From an uncultured Eubacteriales bacterium (GTDB taxonomy: Bacteria > Bacillota > Clostridia > Peptostreptococcales > Anaerovoracaceae): 5,036 nt of DNA. The notes under the pieces were generated by a model. That model was not told where the DNA came from, ran no database searches, and saw only the letters and a program-made list of their open reading frames with translations. The stretch covers positions 1 through 5,036 of the forward strand of contig CACXFN010000032.1 in NCBI GenBank assembly GCA_902766915.1, written 5' to 3'. Within the stretch, counting starts at the first letter, position 1. The number at the start of each line of letters is the position of its first letter. The position numbers and the translations under genes are program-made. Below are positions 1 to 4,640 of the stretch, piece by piece.

Positions 1-1
1 C

Positions 2-283
2 CCCGAGCCGGATCTTGAGGATCTGCTTGACTTTCATGTTTGTTTCGAGCGCATCCATCCCTTTCAGGACGGCAACGGGCGCGTCGGCAGACTGATCCTT
101 TTTAAGGAATGCCTTCGTTTCGGGATCGTCCCCTTCATCATCGACGACCGGCATAAAATGTTCTATTACCGCGGGCTGAAAGAGTGGGACAAAATGCCCG
201 GTTATCTGCGCGATACCTGCCTGCTGATGCAGGATGACTTCAAGGCAGTTCTGGACTACTTTGGGATTGCGTATGAGAAATAG
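2..283 (+). CDS. Fic-domain protein, C-terminal fragment (partial at left edge)
   Basis: The open frame enters from the left edge and ends at TAG 281-283, giving 93 visible residues. Residues 19-30 read HPFQDGNGRVGR, which is the Fic active-site signature HxFx(D/E)GNGRxxR. It contains the catalytic His19, the acidic metal ligand Asp23, and the phosphate-binding GNGR loop followed by Arg30. Fic enzymes transfer AMP or another phosphate-containing group from a nucleotide to a hydroxyl of a target protein. All signature residues are intact, so the domain should be active. The tail after it (DDRHKMFYYRGLKEWD and a closing helix) fits the end of a stand-alone Fic protein. The N-terminal half, including any autoinhibitory (S/T)xxxE(G/N) helix, lies outside the window, so toxin and housekeeping types cannot be separated. 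It converges with the SLOG gene. The family is secure; the target is unknown. Confidence 0.9.
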   Translation, partial: PEPDLEDLLDFHVCFERIHPFQDGNGRVGRLILFKECLRFGIVPFIIDDRHKMFYYRGLKEWDKMPGYLRDTCLLMQDDFKAVLDYFGIAYEK

Positions 284-292
284 CCGGCAAAA

Positions 293-341
293 GTTATACC
301 CTGTTATACCCTATTTCGTTTAGGGCATAACAGGGTATAAC
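293..341. repeat. 49-bp palindrome built from four decamers; possible bidirectional terminator
   Basis: The left arm 293-313 and right arm 321-341 are inverted copies matching at 20 of 21 positions, with a 7-base spacer (314-320). Each arm is two tandem copies of GTTATACCCT or a one-base variant. The unit is therefore present as two direct copies (293-302, 303-312) and two inverted copies (322-331, 332-341). The single mismatch (A308 against C326) becomes a U-G wobble in RNA from the - strand. The element lies 9 bases after the Fic stop and 4 bases before the SLOG stop, where a shared terminator would be expected. No strong T-run follows on either strand (only TTTT on the - strand side), so a protein-binding site is also possible. 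Confidence 0.7.
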
Positions 342-345
342 GCTT

Positions 346-864
346 TCACAAACGACGGATAGCCTTGGGATCAACTGTGATGACTTGCCTGTTCAACACT
401 TCCGCGACGGCCACAGCTGCAGCCTCCCGCTCGCAGCGTGGATTAGCGGGATTATAAACTGCAATTACCGCGTCGGCGTCTTTTATAGCCTCCAGGTACG
501 CTTTGAACTCGCAGCCCACAGTTTTCTCGTAGGCCACGTTTACGACCTCCGTGCAGGCAGCCAGGGCATTGAAATAACGGTCGCGCAATTCCGGCGTCCA
601 CTTGGTCGCCTGCTCCTCATAGGGGACAAAGCAGATCGTTTCGAGCTCTTCATCTGATGCTTTCAGCCCATGAAGGATCTCCGCCGCATACAGCCCCACG
701 CCACAGTCCATGCTGATAGCAAAGCGCGTGAAGCCCTCCCCTCTCAGCCTGGTGATCCGGTTCAACAGGATCAGCTTCAGCGCCGCACAGCCCGCGTCTT
801 CCTCATCGAATCCCCACGGAAAACACACCGGGGAACAGCCAATAATGGCACAGGTTTTGGTCAT
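346..864 (-). CDS. SLOG-family protein, DUF1273 (YpsA)-like
   Basis: This 172-residue protein has a Rossmann-like layout typical of the SLOG superfamily. An N-terminal strand (TCAIIGCSP, 4-12) is followed by a helix, then FAISMDCGVGLYAAEIL (48-64), which corresponds to the glycine-rich GxDxxAAE-type segment of DUF1273 proteins. VPYEEQATKWTPELRDRYF (80-98) matches their conserved 'P.e.Qa.kW....r.ry' region. A late strand, DADAVIAVYN (129-138), follows. The usual Gly-Gly-(Ser/Thr) turn after that strand is absent, replaced by PANPRCERE. SLOG domains bind nucleotides or nucleotide-derived signals, and some act as sensors in conflict systems; the ligand here is unknown. ATG 864-862 is well supported by AAGGAG (878-873), 8 bases upstream. 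The gene diverges from an Xre regulator and shares its operator region, so it is probably repressed by that protein. Confidence 0.8.
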   Translation of the reverse strand: MTKTCAIIGCSPVCFPWGFDEEDAGCAALKLILLNRITRLRGEGFTRFAISMDCGVGLYAAEILHGLKASDEELETICFVPYEEQATKWTPELRDRYFNALAACTEVVNVAYEKTVGCEFKAYLEAIKDADAVIAVYNPANPRCEREAAAVAVAEVLNRQVITVDPKAIRRL

Positions 865-880
865 GTTTCTATCTCCTTAT

Positions 881-897
881 ATTTGGCGTCTCCAAAT
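881..897. promoter_or_regulatory. Operator-like palindrome 1, ATTTGG-N5-CCAAAT
   Basis: ATTTGG (881-886) and CCAAAT (892-897) are perfect 6-bp inverted arms around a 5-base spacer, CGTCT. The same arms and spacer length recur at 910-926, with centres 29 bp apart (889 and 918). This site covers the xre -35 box and the predicted SLOG transcription start. The likely binder is the adjacent Xre protein; that is inferred from position. Confidence 0.7.
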
Positions 898-912
898 TTA
901 ATATAGTATATT
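883..912 (+). promoter_or_regulatory. Promoter of the divergent Xre gene
   Basis: TTGGCG (883-888) and TATATT (907-912) are 18 bases apart on the + strand and match the sigma-A boxes at 4/6 and 5/6. Predicted start is near 919, leaving a leader of about 56 bases. Its -10 box overlaps the -10 box of the opposing SLOG promoter (905-910), so the two promoters should compete. Both operator-like palindromes overlap it. Confidence 0.5.
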
Positions 913-933
913 TGGTATTACCAAATATAGCAA
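905..933 (-). promoter_or_regulatory. Promoter of the SLOG gene
   Basis: On the - strand, TTGCTA (933-928) and TATACT (910-905) are 17 bases apart and match the sigma-A boxes at 4/6 and 5/6. Predicted transcription start is near 898, giving a leader of about 34 bases that contains AAGGAG. The 23-bp palindrome 907-929 fills the spacer and a second copy (881-897) covers the start region, so repression is expected. Confidence 0.65.
907..929. promoter_or_regulatory. Operator-like palindrome 2, TATATTTGG-N5-CCAAATATA
   Basis: Perfect 9-bp arms (907-915 and 921-929) flank a 5-base spacer, TATTA. The core repeats the ATTTGG-N5-CCAAAT pattern of 881-897. The site covers the xre -10 box and start and lies between the -35 and -10 boxes of the SLOG promoter, so one bound dimer could block both directions. 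Its longer arms suggest it is the higher-affinity site. Confidence 0.75.
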
Positions 934-934
934 G

Positions 935-967
935 CCCCTATGCACATATCCGTTGTATGCATAGGGG
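935..967 (+). promoter_or_regulatory. Leader hairpin that can hide the xre ribosome binding site
   Basis: CCCCTATGCA (935-944) pairs perfectly with TGCATAGGGG (958-967) around a 13-base loop, within the predicted xre leader. The right arm includes four of the six Gs that form the only Shine-Dalgarno-like run (964-970) ahead of the GTG start at 975. Folding would leave only GGA exposed and should reduce translation. It could instead be a DNA-level binding palindrome. Confidence 0.6.
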
Positions 968-974
968 GGATTAT

Positions 975-1232
975 GTGAAAACTCGGAAACTCCCACGAGG
1001 AGATCGTAATATAGTCGGTGCCCGCGTCACGGAGGCGCGGCTCGCGCTGGGCATGAAACAGAACGAGCTGTTGGCCAAATTGCAGACTGCCGGAATTGAA
1101 ATCAGCACGCCTGCTCTGTCGTTGCTGGAGGGGCAGAAAAGGCCAGTATCCGATATTGAGCTGAATGCGCTGGCGGATATTTTGAAGGTTTCAGTGGACT
1201 GGCTGCTTGGAAGGGAAAAGCAATCTTGCTGA
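975..1232 (+). CDS. Xre-family helix-turn-helix regulator
   Basis: This is an 85-residue single-domain regulator if started at GTG 975. A Cro/CI-type helix-turn-helix spans about residues 15-79: GARVTEARLALGMKQNELL forms the first helices, STPALSLLEGQKRPV (45-59) carries the recognition helix and turn, and ALADILKVSVDWLLG (65-79) is the closing helix typical of Xre proteins. A slightly extended turn (LQTAGIEIS) separates the scaffold and recognition helices. The frame is open upstream to a TTG at 912 and an ATG at 957, but neither has a Shine-Dalgarno sequence and 912 lies in the promoter. GTG 975 is preceded by GGGGGGA (964-970), so I chose it. There is no sensor domain. It most likely represses itself and the divergent SLOG gene through the two ATTTGG-N5-CCAAAT sites. 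Confidence 0.85.
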   Translation: MKTRKLPRGDRNIVGARVTEARLALGMKQNELLAKLQTAGIEISTPALSLLEGQKRPVSDIELNALADILKVSVDWLLGREKQSC

Positions 1233-1423
1233 TAAGTAAATCCGTCAACGCGCGGATACTTCAATTATGCAATATACAAGCCCTAATAATGCTGAGCACT
1301 ATTAGCGGTATCATGCAGTCCTATGTGTCCAAGATGGATATCTGCTGGAGCAACAGCGCAATTGTTTCCACGGCGAATAGTTGTGCGCGGTAGATTTATC
1401 AAGCCAGTATTTCTAATAGTGGA
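1233..1423. other. Intergenic stretch with no convincing gene; left edge of AT-rich cassette
   Basis: About 190 bases separate the xre stop from the terminator at 1424. The only frame of note runs from ATG 1289 to TAG 1393 (34 codons); it has no ribosome binding site and no recognisable product. The stretch carries the 23-bp quasi-palindrome at 1283-1305 and a weak 5-bp stem at 1240-1257. It could be the 3' tail of the xre transcript, a small RNA ending at the 1424-1462 terminator, or remnant sequence at the point where the downstream operon was acquired. I see no clear promoter on either strand. Confidence 0.5.
1283..1305. repeat. 23-bp quasi-palindrome
   Basis: CTAATA (1283-1288) and TATTAG (1300-1305) form outer arms. 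TGCT (1290-1293) and AGCA (1295-1298) form inner arms around the central G1294. The only mismatch is A1289 against C1299. It is symmetrical enough to be a dimer binding site and could also fold as a short RNA hairpin. No T-run follows, so it is not a terminator. Confidence 0.5.
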
Positions 1424-1462
1424 AGACCGAGACGACTATTCCAGTCTTCTCGGTCTCTTTTT
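1424..1462 (+). terminator. Rho-independent terminator
   Basis: AGACCGAGA (1424-1432) pairs with TCTCGGTCT (1448-1456). One mismatch follows, then GACT (1434-1437) pairs with AGTC (1443-1446), with the five-base loop ATTCC. A run of five Ts (1458-1462) follows on the + strand. It would stop rightward transcription from xre or from a small transcript in 1233-1423 before it runs antisense into the operon. On the - strand the same hairpin starts 21 bases after the barrel gene stop but no T-run follows, so there it may only protect the 3' end. Confidence 0.75.
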
Positions 1463-1477
1463 CTCCAAGCTAGTTTT

Positions 1478-2713
1478 CTACTGCTTCTTTCTGGCTACCA
1501 TATCTTCTTTAGTTTTTTGTAGTTCGCTCCAATCTAATTTAAGCCTAAAGCCATAATCTTCATCATTTGCGCACATAGCTACACGATTCGCTTCAAGCGC
1601 TGGGGCAAAATCTCTGGTCTGTCCAGTCATCCCACGTTTCTTGAGTTCTGTCATTGTATTCTCAGACGAATTAAGCATAAACTCATATGTAGAATATGCA
1701 TCAAGATAAGAATCTGTAGTTAACATTTCACACTGAATTTTAAGACAGTGTAAATAATGAAGAAATGAGTTTCTTTCTCTATAGTTTGTGCTTGAAGGTT
1801 GAGCGCCGCCGAATAGCATAGCAGAGTATTCATTAGCAAAAGCTCCTTGCGGGACAAACTTGTCAAGGAACCCTCTGCGCTTTGCAACATCGAGGAGCGC
1901 CGCCTTATATTCACTAAATGCAGTTGGAAGGTAGTACCATGTGCTCTTCTGCTTGATATCGTCATCTCTTGGAGATTTAAACTTAGACGGGATAAATGAA
2001 CGCGTGTTCATATATGTTCCCGATGCAATCGCATCTACTCCAGCTAGAGCATAAACTAACGCTTGATGATTTGAATACCCAACTACAACAGTTTTGTTTT
2101 GAAGCTTAAGGCAAGATACTAACTTCATCATTCCAATTACCCATAAAGGATCGGACACTATATACTCACCGTTTGATGGATGAGGAATGATATAATAACC
2201 AGAAACAGGGAGCGAACGAACGAGTTCAACGAGCGCCTCGATGGATTGGTTATTTCGAATAGTTTCAGAATAAAGGCATAGCGTGGCAAATAACGGTTTT
2301 TCTGTTCTCGATGCAAAGAAGTTTGAATACTGTTGTATCCTAGTTAATCCGTATTCATACTGACCTTCACCCATCTCTATTCCTGGCAAGATAATAGCTG
2401 AAGACGCAATACTATTGTTGATACGTAGCAATTCTCTACAAATTGTCTGATCAGTATTTTTATCAGAAATTGATACCCCTTCTTGAGGCCAGTAGTCATA
2501 TTGTTTTAGTTTATTATGGCCCTCCTTAGGATAAAACATTTGAGGATCAAATAAGACATTTCCGCCAGCTGTTTTTATTTGTTTAGCAAAAGGTATAGTT
2601 TTTTCTGGCATGAGATTGACTGGACTAAGGATAACCGTTCCGCGCTCCCAGTTGGAAATTAGTTCTAGGCACAGCGATTGCATCCCGTGGCCCATTTGTA
2701 AATACAGCTCCAT
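1478..2713 (-). CDS. TIM-barrel protein resembling tRNA-guanine transglycosylases
   Basis: This is a 411-residue soluble protein. Eight beta-strand-like segments in order suggest a (beta/alpha)8 barrel: ELYLQMG (2-8), TVILSPV (26-32), GNVLFDPQ (51-58), SAIILPG (105-111), LFATLCLYS (141-149), GYYIIPHP (172-179), KTVVVGYSN (207-215) and GVDAIASG (225-232). A mostly helical region follows (about 265-411). GYYIIPHPSNGE (172-183) and the GYSN...GVD...NTR segment (212-238) align by eye with the 'GyaIGGlsvGE' and 'GVGtPedl...GVDmFDcv.PTR' regions of tRNA-guanine transglycosylase. However, the catalytic 'FD' after GVD is IA here, and no CxCxxC zinc site is visible. It may therefore be a distant relative with a different activity, perhaps on DNA or nucleobases. 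ATG 2713 with GAGGGG 7 bases upstream is preferred over TTG 2728, which overlaps the kinase. It starts one base after the kinase stop and is the last gene of the operon. Confidence 0.7.
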   Translation of the reverse strand: MELYLQMGHGMQSLCLELISNWERGTVILSPVNLMPEKTIPFAKQIKTAGGNVLFDPQMFYPKEGHNKLKQYDYWPQEGVSISDKNTDQTICRELLRINNSIASSAIILPGIEMGEGQYEYGLTRIQQYSNFFASRTEKPLFATLCLYSETIRNNQSIEALVELVRSLPVSGYYIIPHPSNGEYIVSDPLWVIGMMKLVSCLKLQNKTVVVGYSNHQALVYALAGVDAIASGTYMNTRSFIPSKFKSPRDDDIKQKSTWYYLPTAFSEYKAALLDVAKRRGFLDKFVPQGAFANEYSAMLFGGAQPSSTNYRERNSFLHYLHCLKIQCEMLTTDSYLDAYSTYEFMLNSSENTMTELKKRGMTGQTRDFAPALEANRVAMCANDEDYGFRLKLDWSELQKTKEDMVARKKQ

Positions 2714-2714
2714 T

Positions 2715-3569
2715 TTAATTCCCCTCAAGCACCAATGTTGGTTCTATTGCTTTCAAATATCTCAACGCAGTCTTTGCGCTATCTGGACGCTGAGATTGAT
2801 TTTTCGCCATTAGCAGATTAATTAATTCCGCAAACATCCCTTTAGTATCGCCTTTTAATGATAAAGAATGAGGAATTATAGTTAGCGTACGAGTCATTAT
2901 TTGATATGGGGTTTCGTTTGGTTTAATAAAGGGGTTTGTGCCTATACAACTTTCGTAAATTGTAACGCCTATTTGGAACAAGTCTGTCCTTACATCTTGG
3001 ACCATCTTCATGTTTGCAAACTGCTCATACGGAGCATATCCAGGAGTGAATGGGCCGTTTGTTGCAGTAGTTCTAGTTAATGATACTCCGTTCAAATCCT
3101 TTGCCAATCCAAAATCAATAAGATAGATCTTACCAGAACTACTTATAATTATGTTATTTGGATTAATATCTCGATGAAGTATTCTTTTTTCTTCTAGCTG
3201 CATTTCTATGCTTAACAAAGTTTGAAGAAGCATGAAGGCACCAGAAAGCGTGAGTCTATTGCCCGCATTTAATATATCTCGTAGAGATTGACCATCTATG
3301 TATTCCTCAACGATATATAAGACATCTTCTCCAACACTATCATCGTGAACAATTCCGTGGTCAAAAATAATAGGCACATTTTCAATTAAGATTTCTTTAA
3401 CCAGTTCTATTTCTTGTATTACTCGTATGTCATTTGTATTAGAAATAATCTTCAAAGCCACAACTGTCCCGTCATGCTGTCTGGCTTTAAAAACAGTTTT
3501 TTGTCCACCACGCTTTATCTTTTCAATTGAGATATACTTTTTCTTTAGTTCGTCTACAGTCATATCCAT
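2715..3569 (-). CDS. Hanks-type Ser/Thr protein kinase, cytoplasmic
   Basis: This 284-residue protein is a complete kinase domain with little else. Visible motifs are the VALK lysine (Lys40), a helix-C glutamate (Glu53 or Glu55), the hinge region VEEYIDGQSL (87-96), catalytic HRDINPNN (132-139; Asp134, Asn139), DFG (152-154), the activation segment with several Thr ending in TPGYAPYEQF (175-184), the subdomain IX Asp196 and the late Arg261. The catalytic set is intact, so activity is expected. The nucleotide loop is unusual: KRGGQKTVF replaces GxGxxGxV, with Lys at the first and third glycine positions. There is no transmembrane helix, PASTA repeat or other sensor, so input must come from a partner, probably an operon neighbour. 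The start is ATG 3569 or ATG 3563; the latter is better spaced from GAGGGTGG (3577-3570). The gene begins 7 bases after the upstream stop. Confidence 0.93.
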   Translation of the reverse strand: MDMTVDELKKKYISIEKIKRGGQKTVFKARQHDGTVVALKIISNTNDIRVIQEIELVKEILIENVPIIFDHGIVHDDSVGEDVLYIVEEYIDGQSLRDILNAGNRLTLSGAFMLLQTLLSIEMQLEEKRILHRDINPNNIIISSSGKIYLIDFGLAKDLNGVSLTRTTATNGPFTPGYAPYEQFANMKMVQDVRTDLFQIGVTIYESCIGTNPFIKPNETPYQIMTRTLTIIPHSLSLKGDTKGMFAELINLLMAKNQSQRPDSAKTALRYLKAIEPTLVLEGN

Positions 3570-3576
3570 CCACCCT

Positions 3577-4311
3577 CTATTCTCGAATTGATAGATTTAA
3601 AAATCTATATACCCACTCGTTAAATTGGAGCGATGCGTAAGAAGAAGGGAACTCATGAGTTGTGCACTTTAATTCAGTCTTAACATTTCCATTGAGCAAA
3701 ATAATACCTATCCCTTCTTTTTGGCATTTTTCTCTAATAGAAGCATTACATTTTTCTTTGTTCAGCATGATAAAGGAGTCAGAAGAAAACCATGTATTGT
3801 ACTCAGCTTGTCTAACTGCATCACTCCACTTGTCAAGTTTTGCTTCAATTGAAATAAGTCTCGTTATTGTGCAATAGCTTCGTAATGGTACATTCCGGAC
3901 ATGTGTTTTCTTTTTTGACAAATTAACAAGCCCAGCCTTAGAAAGCCTTTTTACAGATCTTACAGCGTCTTTAGCCGAAAACCCCAAATCGTTTGATAGC
4001 TGTGATAATTTTACATTTTTTCGCTGTTGTATGTGGAAGAGGATTCTTAAATCATCATTGTTTAGTCTATCTCTTGTTTCATTTTTGTGGGAAGGAGATG
4101 TGAAATACTCAGCAATAACGATATCGGGATAGCCCGTTTCGATTTGAGGCTCAAGAAAAACAAGTGCGTTTTTCCTTTTTAGCCCGCTGTAATGCAAAAT
4201 TAAATGGTCAAGGAATCTGCTGACCATTTCAAATTCCTCACCCGGAGTAGTTGTTCGTGCAACATATCCAATTTCTGGCATGGACTGATTAATAATACAC
4301 ACTCGTCCCAT
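3577..4311 (-). CDS. PD-(D/E)XK nuclease-like protein with inserted winged helix-turn-helix
   Basis: This 244-residue protein has no annotation I recognise as a whole. Two separated blocks look like a PD-(D/E)XK nuclease core: a helix with acidic residues (GEEFEMVSRFLDHL, 24-37), then ETGYPDIVIAEY (58-69, Asp63), and later ISIEAKLDKWSDAVRQA (153-169; Glu156, Lys158, Gln168), followed by core-like strands FIMLN (180-184) and GIGIILLN (200-207). Between them, about residues 84-135 read as a winged helix: LNNDDLRILFHI, then KLSQLSNDLGFSAKDAVRSVKRLSKAGLVNL. That arrangement suggests a winged helix inserted into the nuclease fold between motifs II and III. It may cleave DNA or may use the fold only to bind it and regulate. 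ATG 4311 has AGGA 9 bases upstream and lies 14 bases after the upstream regulator's stop. The winged helix is likely; nuclease activity is inferred. Confidence 0.7.
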   Translation of the reverse strand: MGRVCIINQSMPEIGYVARTTTPGEEFEMVSRFLDHLILHYSGLKRKNALVFLEPQIETGYPDIVIAEYFTSPSHKNETRDRLNNDDLRILFHIQQRKNVKLSQLSNDLGFSAKDAVRSVKRLSKAGLVNLSKKKTHVRNVPLRSYCTITRLISIEAKLDKWSDAVRQAEYNTWFSSDSFIMLNKEKCNASIREKCQKEGIGIILLNGNVKTELKCTTHEFPSSYASLQFNEWVYRFLNLSIRE

Positions 4312-4325
4312 ATTCTCAATTCCTA

Positions 4326-4535
4326 TTATACTTTATCTCCAGATGAGAGTTCAAATGATCGAGAGAATTTAGCATCAACAGCGTCTGCAATAAGCTCCAA
4401 TTCCTCAATCGTAAAGCTCTCTCTTTTCATTTTTGCGCTAAATGCTTGAGGAGAAGTTCCAAGTCTTCGCGCCAATTCTGCAACACTAATATTTGATCTA
4501 ACACAAAGGACTTTTATCTGTTCTGAAATGGTCAA
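4326..4535 (-). CDS. Small Xre/Cro-type regulator, first gene of the operon
   Basis: This 69-residue protein is essentially one helix-turn-helix domain. TISEQIKVLCVRSNI is helix 1, SVAELARRLGTSPQAFSAKMKR (17-38) contains the HTH pair, and FTIEELELIADAVDAKF (41-57) is the closing helices. Small Xre proteins of this type are widespread in Firmicutes and usually act as repressors of the operon they head. The only in-frame start candidate near the ribosome binding site is TTG 4535-4533, with GGGAG (4549-4545) 9 bases upstream; an in-frame TGA at 4544-4542 blocks any earlier start. The nearby ATG 4542 is in another frame and runs straight into a stop. A weak TTG start would keep its level low. The palindrome in the promoter spacer (4573-4590) is its likely target, by position. 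Confidence 0.88.
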   Translation of the reverse strand: MTISEQIKVLCVRSNISVAELARRLGTSPQAFSAKMKRESFTIEELELIADAVDAKFSRSFELSSGDKV

Positions 4536-4569
4536 TTCACATCACTCCCGGTTTAAAGATTTTAAGCAT

Positions 4570-4598
4570 ACTATAAACGGAAACGTTTATTTTGTCAA
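4570..4598 (-). promoter_or_regulatory. Promoter of the four-gene operon
   Basis: A perfect -35 box TTGACA (4598-4593) and a -10 box TATAGT (4575-4570, 5/6) are separated by exactly 17 bases on the - strand. Predicted start is near 4563, giving a leader of about 28 bases to the TTG start at 4535. It is the strongest promoter-like match in the window, and its spacer is filled by a palindrome, so it is probably kept silent by a repressor. Confidence 0.85.
4573..4590. promoter_or_regulatory. Operator-like palindrome ATAAACG-N4-CGTTTAT
   Basis: Perfect 7-bp inverted arms (4573-4579 and 4584-4590) surround GAAA. The site lies between the -35 and -10 boxes of the operon promoter and overlaps the -10 box. 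Its sequence differs from the ATTTGG-type sites near 881-929, as expected for a different regulator, most likely the 69-aa Xre protein of this operon. Confidence 0.72.
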
Positions 4599-4609
4599 TA
4601 ATTACAGAG

Positions 4610-4637
4610 GCACGGTCACCATGACCGTACCCCGTGC
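4610..4637 (-). terminator. Inverted repeats after the helicase-like gene; possible weak terminator
   Basis: ACGGTCA (4612-4618) and TGACCGT (4622-4628) are perfect 7-bp arms with a 3-base loop. An alternative stem pairs GCACGG (4610-4615) with CCGTGC (4632-4637). Both lie just beyond the stop of the gene at 4641 and before the operon promoter, where a terminator would be useful. No T-run follows on the - strand, so intrinsic termination would be inefficient. Confidence 0.45.
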
Positions 4638-4640
4638 TGT

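Noticed and set aside
321..341. The right arm of the palindrome resembles the I-SceI homing site TAGGGATAACAGGGTAAT.
   Set aside because: It differs by an inserted C after TAGGG and a changed 3' end, and the similarity is explained by the repeated decamer. There is no homing endonuclease or intron nearby.
293..341. CRISPR-like or retron-like repeat arrangement.
   Set aside because: There are only four short units without regular spacers, and no Cas or reverse transcriptase gene in the window.
385..906. Several + strand frames opposite the SLOG gene.
   Set aside because: They are antisense to a well-supported gene, lack ribosome binding sites, and have no family resemblance.
912..974. An N-terminal extension of the Xre protein from TTG 912 or ATG 957.
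   Set aside because: TTG 912 lies in the -10 box and operator, and neither codon has a Shine-Dalgarno sequence. GTG 975 has one and gives a normal-length Xre domain.
1289..1393. A 34-codon + strand frame in the gap after the Xre gene.
   Set aside because: There is no ribosome binding site, no recognisable domain, and its start lies within the quasi-palindrome. I cannot support it as a gene.
1323..1556. A 77-codon + strand frame.
   Set aside because: It runs through the rho-independent terminator and overlaps the 3' end of the barrel gene in antisense. It has no ribosome binding site.
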